DNA of 64,000 bases from Candidatus Nanopelagicales bacterium (GTDB lineage: Bacteria > Actinomycetota > Actinomycetes > S36-B12). Positions within the stretch are counted from its first letter, which is position 1. Each line of letters starts with the position of its first letter. The notes beneath the pieces are model-generated. The model was not told the DNA's origin and did not search any database. It saw only the letters and a list, made by a program, of their open reading frames with translations. Location of the stretch: the NCBI GenBank assembly GCA_030836325.1, contig JAURQC010000134.1:5129-69128 (forward strand), read 5' to 3'. The position numbers and the translations under genes are program-made. Below, piece by piece: positions 55,578 through 63,762 of this stretch.

Positions 55578-55802
55578 ATGCACACGACCGCACCGAAAGG
55601 TGACCGACTGCTGCGCGTGGGCGCCGTGATCACCGTGATCGGCATCCTGTGCGCACTCGTGGCGATGACGCCTTTAGTTTTCACCGACGTTGAGTTATCT
55701 GGAGTTTGGTGGTTCCTGTCCATGCTCACGGGGGTGGGCCTAGCCGTAGTGATCATCGGATTACTGCGCTCGTCTCGTGCCCGCCGGGAAGTACGTCGAT
55801 AG
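55578..55802 (+). CDS. Two-helix membrane protein, unknown
   Basis: A 74-residue protein with helices GAVITVIGILCALVAMTPLVF and WWFLSMLTGVGLAVVIIGLL and a very basic tail (SSRARREVRR). GAGGG precedes the ATG. It lies four bases before the XPB-associated gene, so they are likely cotranscribed. No family recognised. Confidence 0.65.
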   Translation: MHTTAPKGDRLLRVGAVITVIGILCALVAMTPLVFTDVELSGVWWFLSMLTGVGLAVVIIGLLRSSRARREVRR

Positions 55803-55806
55803 AACA

Positions 55807-57561
55807 ATGAGTTCATCTGAACCTCGGACACTTGCCGAGGACCTCCGTTCTCGCAGCGATGAACAAATCGCCGAGCTGCTCACCACACGACCCGACCTCG
55901 TGCATCCCATTCCGTCAGACATGCGAGCACTCACAACTCGGGCTTCTACGAGTCCGTCTATCGCTCGATTCCTCGACGACGTCGACGTTCTTCACCACTT
56001 CACTTTGCGCGTGGCATCGGAACTGACTGCAAGCCAACCGACCACCACTAAGGCGATCGTGAAAGAAGTCCTGACGAGCGTTGACAAGAAGGCGAAGCGC
56101 GATGTGGAGTCAGCTGTCCAGCAGTTGTGGACCGCCGCTTTGCTATGGGGAACCCCCGAGCGCACCCACGTCGTGACTGCTGTCCGAGATCAGGTCGTCA
56201 ACGCACCCACCCCCACCTGGCCGCCACCGCAGTGTCCGCCAGGCAAACCAACCGCAGCCGACAAATCCCGTGTGGATGCCCATGCCGGTTCCCAAGCACG
56301 CACGGTCATCTCAATCATCGAGGAAACCGGAGACCTATGGCGACGCGAGCCCGGCGCCGTTCTGCGCTCCGGTGGTCTATCTACTCGAGCCCTCGACAAT
56401 CTGGCAGAACAATTAGGTGCCGATCGGTTTGCTGTTTCGTGCGCACTAGACATCGCGCATTCCGCTGCTCTAATCGCGGTGGGTGCAACCGACTCCGATC
56501 TCGGCTGGATGCCTACGGAGAAATTCGAAGAGTGGCGGTCACTTCCCGCGCCACGACGCTGGGCGATCGTGGCCAAGACATGGCGCAACCGGCCGAGCAC
56601 CACGTCAGACAAGCCGCTAGTGACAGACGAGCATGCGTTCGCCAGTACTTGGCGCAGTCATGTGCTGACAGTCCTCGACGACGCTCCCGGCTCCTGCGAT
56701 CTTGATACGACTATCGACGTAATCGACTACCGCTGGCCGCGACGCAGCGGCAAGAAGAGGACTTCAGTCATCAACACAATCTGGCAGGAGGCTGAGGTTC
56801 TGGGCGTCGTCACCGAGGGCTGTCTAACGAGTGCCGGTCGCAAGGTGGCCGAGGGAGCGGACTCCGCAGCCCTGGCTAAGGCCATCTCCGGGCATCTCGT
56901 CGATGAGGTCGACACGGTCCTCGTCCAGGCGGATCACACAGTGGTCGCCCCAGGGCCCGTCAGTCCGCAAGTCGGCAGGCGTCTGCGCGATCTCGCCGAT
57001 GTCGAGTCCCGAGGCCACGGATACGTTCTGCGCATCTCTAAGGCATCGGTACGCCGGGCGCTGAGCGTGGATCCTTCTCCCCAGGCGTGGATCGACTTCC
57101 TTAGGGACGTCAGTTCCAAGGAACTTCCGCAACCCGTGGAGTACGCGATCAACGATGCGGCACGGACGTCTGACAAGGCTTCGAAGGACCACGAGGCTCC
57201 CACTCCCCCGGCTGCGGCCCGACGCCCCCGCTCGACAGCCACCGCAGCCACGGTGGAGAAGACGTTGCGAGTCCTGCGGGCAGAGGAAGTCCGAGAACTC
57301 GTCGATGCTCGCCCGGATGCATCAGACCTCCCGCGCATGGACAGTTCCGCTGTGGTGGCGAGCCTGAAGTACGCGATCGATCACAATGAGACGGTGCACC
57401 TCACGCACGCCGAATCCGATGGGTCGACCGCCGTACTGCTCGTTGATCCGATTCGCCTCGGCGGTGGATCACTGACCGCGTACGACCACCATGACGAGCA
57501 AGTCAGAACTCTCGCCATCTCGCGGATCTCCGGGGTCGTGACCATCCAGGTGAGTGCGTAA
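55807..57561 (+). CDS. XPB-associated winged-helix/WYL-like protein (Rv0862c type)
   Basis: A 584-residue protein annotated in relatives as helicase-associated or XPB/Ssl2-like helicase C-terminal domain protein. There are no helicase motifs. The N-terminal part (AEDLRSRSDEQIAELLTTRPDL) and winged-helix-like segments match that family. A low-complexity Pro/Arg linker near residues 465-485 leads to a C-terminal domain (LKYAIDHNETVHLTHAES, LVDPIRLGGGSLTAYDHH) that resembles a WYL ligand-binding fold. In M. tuberculosis the relative is next to the XPB gene. Confidence 0.8.
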   Translation: MSSSEPRTLAEDLRSRSDEQIAELLTTRPDLVHPIPSDMRALTTRASTSPSIARFLDDVDVLHHFTLRVASELTASQPTTTKAIVKEVLTSVDKKAKRDVESAVQQLWTAALLWGTPERTHVVTAVRDQVVNAPTPTWPPPQCPPGKPTAADKSRVDAHAGSQARTVISIIEETGDLWRREPGAVLRSGGLSTRALDNLAEQLGADRFAVSCALDIAHSAALIAVGATDSDLGWMPTEKFEEWRSLPAPRRWAIVAKTWRNRPSTTSDKPLVTDEHAFASTWRSHVLTVLDDAPGSCDLDTTIDVIDYRWPRRSGKKRTSVINTIWQEAEVLGVVTEGCLTSAGRKVAEGADSAALAKAISGHLVDEVDTVLVQADHTVVAPGPVSPQVGRRLRDLADVESRGHGYVLRISKASVRRALSVDPSPQAWIDFLRDVSSKELPQPVEYAINDAARTSDKASKDHEAPTPPAAARRPRSTATAATVEKTLRVLRAEEVRELVDARPDASDLPRMDSSAVVASLKYAIDHNETVHLTHAESDGSTAVLLVDPIRLGGGSLTAYDHHDEQVRTLAISRISGVVTIQVSA

Positions 57562-57566
57562 CTCGA

Positions 57567-58679
57567 CTACGGGGCGGTTAGCTCCACCACGTTGACAGAC
57601 ATCGACTCCAAGTTCTCCGGTATCGGGTCGACTCCGATGCCGGGTCCTGTCGGGACAGTCAACAATCCATCGTGCAAGACGAACGGCTCGGTCACATCTT
57701 CGGCGTAGTACCGGTTCGAGGCACTCGTATCGCCGGGGAGTGTGAATCCCGGCAGCGCCGCCAAGGCGACGTTCGCCGCGCGCCCGATGCCGGTCTCCAG
57801 CATTCCGCCGCACCAGACGGGAACGCCTCGTTCAAAGCACAGATCGTGGATCTCCTTGGACGGCAAGAACCCACCTACGCGACCAGGCTTGATGTTGATA
57901 TTCGAGGCCGCCTTAAATTCGATCGCCGACTCCGCAGATTCCACCGACAGGATCGATTCATCGAGGCAGATAGGTGTTTCGCAGGCACGCGCGATCAGCG
58001 TGTGACCCCACCAGTCCTCTTCGATGAGCGGTTGTTCGATCAGCAGCAGATTGAACTCGTCCAATCGAGCCAGGTGCTGGGCGTGGTCGCGGGTATAGGC
58101 CTGATTGGCGTCTACCTGTAACGGCATCGACGGCCAACGCTCACGAACCGCCGCAACCGGCTCAAGGTCCCAGCCAGGTTCTATCTTCAACTTGATGCGG
58201 CGGTAACCGGCCTCAACGTAGGTGCCGACTTCCTCCAGGAGTTCCTCGATCGTCTCGGACGTGGGAATACCGACGCTTACGCCGCACTCCACCTCCGAGC
58301 GCACCGCGCCGAGGTACTCGCCTAGTGAAAGTTCCTGCCGGCGCAGCCAGATGTCCAGGACGGCCGTTGCGACAGACGCACGGGCGATGTAGTTGCCGCG
58401 AATCACCTCAAGAGCCGAGTGCACTCCCTCCGGCGTCCAGTCTTTACCGAGAACGATCGGTGCGAGGTACTCCTCGATCAACCGCACCGCACCCGCTGTG
58501 TATTCGGCGTTATAGCCCGGCCAGCCGAGGGTCACGCATTCGCCCCAACCTCGAACGCCATCGCTGTCGATGGCTTCGACGAGCATCACATCGCGCACAT
58601 TCTGCGTCCCGAAACTCGTTCGAAACGGTCGCACGAGAGGTATCTCAAGCGAATGCAGCCGCAGGGCTTCAATGGTCAC
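57567..58679 (-). CDS. N-acylamino acid racemase / o-succinylbenzoate synthase family enzyme
   Basis: A 370-residue enolase-superfamily enzyme. Catalytic lysines are Lys163-x-Lys165 and Lys264 (NIKPGRVGG); metal ligands are Asp190, Glu215 and Asp240. The family contains both MenC and NSAR activities. Its neighbours, a GNAT acyltransferase and an M20 deacylase, favour racemisation of N-acyl amino acids, and no men genes are present. GTG 58679 overlaps the upstream GNAT stop by 11 bases. Confidence 0.85.
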   Translation of the reverse strand: MTIEALRLHSLEIPLVRPFRTSFGTQNVRDVMLVEAIDSDGVRGWGECVTLGWPGYNAEYTAGAVRLIEEYLAPIVLGKDWTPEGVHSALEVIRGNYIARASVATAVLDIWLRRQELSLGEYLGAVRSEVECGVSVGIPTSETIEELLEEVGTYVEAGYRRIKLKIEPGWDLEPVAAVRERWPSMPLQVDANQAYTRDHAQHLARLDEFNLLLIEQPLIEEDWWGHTLIARACETPICLDESILSVESAESAIEFKAASNINIKPGRVGGFLPSKEIHDLCFERGVPVWCGGMLETGIGRAANVALAALPGFTLPGDTSASNRYYAEDVTEPFVLHDGLLTVPTGPGIGVDPIPENLESMSVNVVELTAP

Positions 58680-59514
58680 GAACTGATCCTTCCGCGAGGA
58701 CGTAGGAACCTTCACTATCTAGACCAACGACGACGAAACCAGCGCCCAACGCCTCGAGGAACTGTTCGCGTACGCGAAGTCGCCACCCCGAGGCTTCTGC
58801 CGAATCGGACTTGCGCAAGGCAACGATGTCCGGCGGCGTTGCGATAACCCGAGCGTTCACGAATGCCTCGGGATCGACCGGCTCCAGCGGTGACACAGCC
58901 GCTCGAACAGCAGATTCACCGTCGAGCACCCACCACGCGAATACCCGGTCTGAGGGATCTCCGGCGTTGATGGCGTCGTCCATATCTCCGTAGAAGTTTG
59001 GCAGGTAGTCACGGACCTCGGTGCCGAGTTTTTGCACGTTGAGTCGGGCATTGCGGCGAACCAACGGATCGAAGCTCCACACGATCGTGTCGATCCTCTG
59101 CGACAGAGCCCACGCTCGCTGATGCAACTTGATTGCCGTACCGATGCTTCGATTGCGATAGTCGTCCAGGACGCCCGCCATATGGGAGTGCAGGTGCGTG
59201 TGCCAGGACGCTGGCTCGCCGGCGGGGCCGAGTTTCCCGTCGTCGTTCAGTGTCTGATGTCGACCAACCACTGCGAGCGCCGCTGCGACGGGCCGGTCTC
59301 CATCGAACGCACCGGAGATATAGCCACCTGAGTGAATCAAAGCACGCAGCAGGTTCGACTTCACTGCCGTCGAACCGGAGTCCTGAGGCCAGACCTCATC
59401 GAAGATTCGCACCGCAACCCCTTGGTCATTAGGGTCTTCCAGGGTCCGAATCCGCACGCCGGCGGCGACTTCGGCCCGTCGGGCAGCCCGCCACGCATCA
59501 TCAATCACGGTCAC
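58669..59514 (-). CDS. GNAT acyltransferase, racemase-linked type
   Basis: A 281-residue GNAT protein of the COG3375 kind. It has GVLDDYRNRSIGTAIKLHQRAWA, the acetyl-CoA-binding A motif, and WSFDPLVRRNARLNVQKLGTE. Such proteins are repeatedly encoded with N-succinylamino acid racemases and N-succinylate D-amino acids in Geobacillus. GTG start; it leads a two-gene operon with the racemase and diverges from the M20 gene by 34 bases. Confidence 0.85.
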   Translation of the reverse strand: MTVIDDAWRAARRAEVAAGVRIRTLEDPNDQGVAVRIFDEVWPQDSGSTAVKSNLLRALIHSGGYISGAFDGDRPVAAALAVVGRHQTLNDDGKLGPAGEPASWHTHLHSHMAGVLDDYRNRSIGTAIKLHQRAWALSQRIDTIVWSFDPLVRRNARLNVQKLGTEVRDYLPNFYGDMDDAINAGDPSDRVFAWWVLDGESAVRAAVSPLEPVDPEAFVNARVIATPPDIVALRKSDSAEASGWRLRVREQFLEALGAGFVVVGLDSEGSYVLAEGSVRDH

Positions 59515-59548
59515 GGCTGCACGGTAGCGACTCAGAAAGGGGTTCCTC

Positions 59549-60655
59549 GTGGACGGTCACGACCTCGTCGCGTCCATGGTCGAGACCACACACCGGCTCG
59601 TGAACGTGGAATCCCCGACCGAGGACCTCGATGCCTGCGCGCGTGTAGTCGAGGCCGCTGACGAACTCTCCCGCCGTTGGTTGCTCGACCCGGGTCGAAT
59701 CGAGGAGCACGAGGGGCGTCCCATCTGGCGCTGGGGTGCGCCGAGTCCCCGGATCCTGCTCCTTGGCCACATCGACACCGTCTGGCCGATGGGAACGCTC
59801 GATCGCATCCCCTTCGCCGTAAACGATGATCGAATGACTGGCCCCGGGGTCTTCGACATGAAGGCCGGAGTTGTTCAAGGCTGGGCCGCACTGGCCTTGA
59901 CAGCAGCTCGCGCCGACGGCCCGGTGGGCATGTTGCTAACCACCGACGAGGAAACCGGATCTCTGGCATCCCGCGCGCTCATCGCCGAAGCAATAGAGAA
60001 CTGCCAAGCCGTGTTCGTCCTCGAGCCCTCGGCCGACGGTGCGCTGAAGACCCAGCGCAAAGGCACGTCTTGGTACCACCTGACCTTCAGCGGTCGCGCC
60101 GCGCACGCCGGACTGGATCCCGAACGCGGCATCAATGCATCAGTGGAAGCCGCGCACTTCATCACCGAAGCCGTGACCTGGGCTGATCCCGAGGCGGGCA
60201 CTTCGGTCACCCCCACCGTCTTGTCTTCTGGGACAACCGCCAACACGGTCCCCGCCGAGGCAACGCTCACCGTTGACGTCCGTGCGTGGACGCGCGCCGA
60301 GCAAGAACGTGTGGACGACCTCGTTCGCTCATGGCCGCTCAAGCATCCCGAAGCCACGTGGTCCATCGGTGGTGGCATCGATCGCTCCGCACTCGAGCCC
60401 GACATCTCCGCGGATCTCTTCGCACGCACCCAACAGGTTGCGCAGACCCTCGGCCTTCCTGCGCTCACCGAGTGCGCGGTGGGTGGCGCGAGCGACGGCA
60501 ACATCACCGCCGCCGCCGGCATCCCGACCCTCGACGGTCTCGGCGCTGTGGGTGACGGCGCACACGCCGATCACGAGTGGGCATCGGTCTCTGGCATGGA
60601 AGAACGAGCACGATTGCTTGCTGGACTGCTGCAAACCTTGGCAGACGCGTCATGA
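59549..60655 (+). CDS. M20 family metallopeptidase (N-acyl-amino acid deacylase candidate)
   Basis: A 368-residue di-zinc hydrolase. HIDTV (His74, Asp76), Asp103 in GVFDMKAG, and the catalytic Glu134/Glu135 in TTDEETGS fit the ArgE/DapE/CPG2 group. GRAAHAG marks the dimerisation domain His. It probably removes the acyl group from L-N-acylamino acids made by the racemase. GTG start, AAAGG upstream. The stop overlaps the XPB helicase start as ATGA. Confidence 0.88.
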   Translation: MDGHDLVASMVETTHRLVNVESPTEDLDACARVVEAADELSRRWLLDPGRIEEHEGRPIWRWGAPSPRILLLGHIDTVWPMGTLDRIPFAVNDDRMTGPGVFDMKAGVVQGWAALALTAARADGPVGMLLTTDEETGSLASRALIAEAIENCQAVFVLEPSADGALKTQRKGTSWYHLTFSGRAAHAGLDPERGINASVEAAHFITEAVTWADPEAGTSVTPTVLSSGTTANTVPAEATLTVDVRAWTRAEQERVDDLVRSWPLKHPEATWSIGGGIDRSALEPDISADLFARTQQVAQTLGLPALTECAVGGASDGNITAAAGIPTLDGLGAVGDGAHADHEWASVSGMEERARLLAGLLQTLADAS

Positions 60656-62310
60656 CCGACGGACCCCTGATCGTCCAAAGCGACAAGACGCTGCTGCTCG
60701 AAGTCGATCACGAAGACGCCGGCGACTGCCGTAAGGCAATCGCCCCGTTCGCCGAACTCGAGCGAGCACCCGAACACATCCACACCTACCGGTTGACTCC
60801 TTTGGGTCTGTGGAATGCGCGCGCCGCGGGCCACGACGCTGAGCAGGTGGTCGACACCCTCATCCGGTACTCGCGCTACCCCGTTCCACACGCGCTATTG
60901 ATCGACGTCGCGGAGACTATGGCCCGTTACGGACGACTCCAGTTGGCGAACGATCCCGCGCATGGACTCGTACTCCAGGCGATCGACGTCGCCGTCCTTG
61001 AGGAAGTCCTCCGTAGCAAGAAGATCGCACCCCTGCTAGGCACGCGCCTGGACGAGACGACCGTGATGGTCCACCCCAGCGAGCGCGGACATCTCAAGCA
61101 GGCGCTGGTGAAACTCGGCTGGCCGGCAGAAGACGTTGCCGGTTACGTCGATGGCGAACGGCACGCCATCGCCCTGGACACCGCCAAGTGGCAGCCGCGT
61201 GATTACCAGGTCGAAGCCGCTGACGGATTCTGGTACGGCGGCTCCGGTGTGGTGGTCCTACCGTGTGGTGCAGGGAAGACGATTGTGGGTGCGCTTGCGA
61301 TGTCACTCGCCCAAGCGACCACGCTCATCCTGGTAACGAACACTGTTGCGGCACGCCAGTGGCGTGATGAACTCTTGCGTCGTACCACGCTGACGCCAGA
61401 TGAAATTGGCGAGTACTCAGGCTCGAAGAAGGAAATCCGGCCGGTCACGATCGCGACGTATCAAGTGCTGACCACCAAGCGCAAAGGCATCTATCCGCAC
61501 CTTGAGGTCTTCGACTCACGTGACTGGGGCCTGATCCTGTACGACGAGGTGCACCTGCTCCCCGCACCCATCTTCCGCTTCACCGCAGATATCCAGAGCC
61601 GTCGTCGACTCGGATTAACGGCAACCCTCGTGCGCGAGGACGGCCGTGAGTCGGATGTCTTCTCACTCATCGGCCCCAAGCGCTACGACGCACCATGGCG
61701 CGAGATCGAGGCTCAGGGCTACATCGCGCCTGCTGATTGCGTTGAGGTTCGCGTCGACATGCCCGAGCCGGATCGCATGACGTACGCGATGGCCGAACCC
61801 GAGGATAAGTACCGTCTTGCTGCTTGTTCACCGGAGAAGAACAAGTTGATCGACGAGATCATCGCCCATCATCCGGGTGAACAAACTCTCGTCATCGGTC
61901 AATACCTCGACCAACTTGCCGAGGTCGGTGAGCACCTTGACGCACCGGTGATTACTGGTGACACGTCGGTCAAGGAGCGTGAACGGCTCTTCCAGTCCTT
62001 CCGGGACGGTGAGGTCAACGTACTGGTAGTCAGCAAGGTCGCGAACTTCTCGATTGACCTTCCCGAGGCTGCCGTGGCTATCCAAATTTCCGGCACCTTC
62101 GGGTCCCGTCAAGAAGAGGCCCAACGCCTCGGCCGCGTTCTCCGCCCGAAAGCAGACGGCCGCACCGCCCACTTCTACTCGATCGTCACCCGAGACACCG
62201 TGGATGCTGACTTCGCCCAGCATCGGCAACGATTCTTAGCCGAACAGGGCTACGGTTACCGCATCGTGGATGCCGATGATGTCCACGCGGGCCGCTGGGA
62301 GGGTGCGTGA
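60652..62310 (+). CDS. XPB-type DNA repair helicase
   Basis: A 552-residue superfamily 2 helicase close to M. tuberculosis Rv0861c (ERCC3/XPB). An N-terminal damage-recognition-like domain precedes Walker A CGAGKTI (205-211), DEVH (298-301), LTATLVRED with the RED motif (328-330) and a thumb region. The C-lobe has GSRQEEAQRLGRVLRPK. ATG 60652 overlaps the M20 stop; the GTG of the ClC gene overlaps its own stop, giving a three-gene chain. Confidence 0.93.
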   Translation: MTDGPLIVQSDKTLLLEVDHEDAGDCRKAIAPFAELERAPEHIHTYRLTPLGLWNARAAGHDAEQVVDTLIRYSRYPVPHALLIDVAETMARYGRLQLANDPAHGLVLQAIDVAVLEEVLRSKKIAPLLGTRLDETTVMVHPSERGHLKQALVKLGWPAEDVAGYVDGERHAIALDTAKWQPRDYQVEAADGFWYGGSGVVVLPCGAGKTIVGALAMSLAQATTLILVTNTVAARQWRDELLRRTTLTPDEIGEYSGSKKEIRPVTIATYQVLTTKRKGIYPHLEVFDSRDWGLILYDEVHLLPAPIFRFTADIQSRRRLGLTATLVREDGRESDVFSLIGPKRYDAPWREIEAQGYIAPADCVEVRVDMPEPDRMTYAMAEPEDKYRLAACSPEKNKLIDEIIAHHPGEQTLVIGQYLDQLAEVGEHLDAPVITGDTSVKERERLFQSFRDGEVNVLVVSKVANFSIDLPEAAVAIQISGTFGSRQEEAQRLGRVLRPKADGRTAHFYSIVTRDTVDADFAQHRQRFLAEQGYGYRIVDADDVHAGRWEGA

Positions 62311-63608
62311 GTCACGACGCTGCTCCGCAGGCTTCGTCAGGCTCATCATCCTCGTCTGACCAAACCTCGCCCGCCCAACGGCTTCCACTCAAAGCTTTCG
62401 TCTATGCCATCGGAATCGGTCTGGTTGCCGCGGCCGGTGGATCGGTCCTGCTGGAACTCGTTCATCTCGGCGAGAACTTTCTCTACGACTTCCTTCCCGG
62501 CGCGCTCGGGATAGAAGGCATCCCGATCTGGTGGGTGCTGCTCATGCTGATGATCGGCGCCGTGATTATCGTCATCGCCCAACGCTTACCGGGCAATACT
62601 GGCAAGGGTCCGCTCACCGGATTCCATTTCGACACTCCGCCACTCAACGCGGTCTCGATCCTGCTTGCGTCTGCCGGAACGTTGATGTTCGGCTTTGTGC
62701 TCGGACCAGAGGCACCACTCATCATCTTGGGCACCACCATCGGCGCACTGCTGGTCCGACGCTCGGACAAAACAACGGTCCAAATGGCGATGCTGGTCGG
62801 CGGGGTCGCTTCCATCGGAGCCGTGTTCGGCAACCCGTTCGTCACTGCTTTCATGATCTTGGAATTCATTGCCCTCGGCGTGATTCCACGCGTGCTGATG
62901 CTGCCTCTGTTCGTAGCGTTGGGAGCGGGTTATCTCACGCAGGTAGGTATCGGTAGCTGGAACGGCTTCGGCCTGCATCCCCTCACCGTGCCGAACATGC
63001 CGACGTATAACTCCATCGACCTAGCCGCCATCGGGGCTGCCATCGTGGTCGGAGTGGTAGCGGCTCTCATCGCCGCACTTGCCCGTGAACTCGCCGAACG
63101 CGTTGATTCGGTCAATACCAAGCACCGAATTGCCACGCCTTTCGCGGCCGCACTGGCAATTACCGGGCTCGTCGCGATAGCAGTCCTTGCCTTTGATCTT
63201 GATCCGTCGATGATCCTTTTCTCAGGTCAAGGCGACGCGATGTCAACAATGATCGATGAATCAGCGCTCGGTGTCGTAGTCGCGATCGTGGCGCTCAAGG
63301 CCGTGGGCTACGCGATCTCTCTGGGCGGCGGGATGCGCGGCGGTCCGATCTTCCCGGCGACATTCCTGGGCGTTGGCGTTGGAGTAGTTTTTGCCCTCGT
63401 CTTCACAGGCGTGCCCGTTAGCCCCCTCGCAACGGCAGGGATCGCCGCCGCCGCAACAGCCATGATCCGGCTTCCCTTCACATCAGCAATGCTCGCGCTC
63501 TTACTCATCGGTGGCGCCGGCATGGACGTCGCACCATTCGCCATTATCGGTTCAGTCGTTGGGTTTGCCGTTCGACAGCGCTTGGACTCCTGGGATCGAC
63601 GACTATGA
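62307..63608 (+). CDS. ClC-type chloride channel/antiporter family protein
   Basis: A 433-residue membrane protein with about 10-12 helices. GPEAPLI is the GxExP motif with the gating glutamate; TGKGPLTGF stands in place of the canonical GSGIP, and GMRGGPIFPATFLG matches the later GxFxP-type motif. A Ser-rich N-terminal tail precedes helix 1. The altered first selectivity motif suggests a divergent ClC subgroup. GTG start, overlapping the XPB stop. Confidence 0.82.
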   Translation: MSHDAAPQASSGSSSSSDQTSPAQRLPLKAFVYAIGIGLVAAAGGSVLLELVHLGENFLYDFLPGALGIEGIPIWWVLLMLMIGAVIIVIAQRLPGNTGKGPLTGFHFDTPPLNAVSILLASAGTLMFGFVLGPEAPLIILGTTIGALLVRRSDKTTVQMAMLVGGVASIGAVFGNPFVTAFMILEFIALGVIPRVLMLPLFVALGAGYLTQVGIGSWNGFGLHPLTVPNMPTYNSIDLAAIGAAIVVGVVAALIAALARELAERVDSVNTKHRIATPFAAALAITGLVAIAVLAFDLDPSMILFSGQGDAMSTMIDESALGVVVAIVALKAVGYAISLGGGMRGGPIFPATFLGVGVGVVFALVFTGVPVSPLATAGIAAAATAMIRLPFTSAMLALLLIGGAGMDVAPFAIIGSVVGFAVRQRLDSWDRRL

Positions 63609-63696
63609 CGCTGTGTTCCTCACGTTCGCTGTGACTATGAGATTTTTGCGAGAGGAAACTGAAAGACTTCTGTAACCAAAAGCTTAGCCTTGCGCA

Positions 63697-63725
63697 TTGT
63701 GCGTCGCGCATTCCCCTCCGATAAT
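63697..63725 (+). promoter_or_regulatory. Candidate promoter of the Hsp20-like gene
   Basis: TTGTGC (63697-63702) and GATAAT (63720-63725) are spaced by exactly 17 bases and lie 37 bases before the ATG. The fit to the housekeeping sigma consensus is good. No HAIR element for HspR is visible around it, so heat control is not evident. Confidence 0.5.
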
Positions 63726-63762
63726 CGGGCTTTAACTTCGGCACGCTTGGAGGGGGAAACGC

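Noticed and set aside
60652..62310. XPB helicase as part of a defence island
   Set aside because: No nuclease, methylase or other defence genes around it; it matches the conserved actinobacterial XPB locus.
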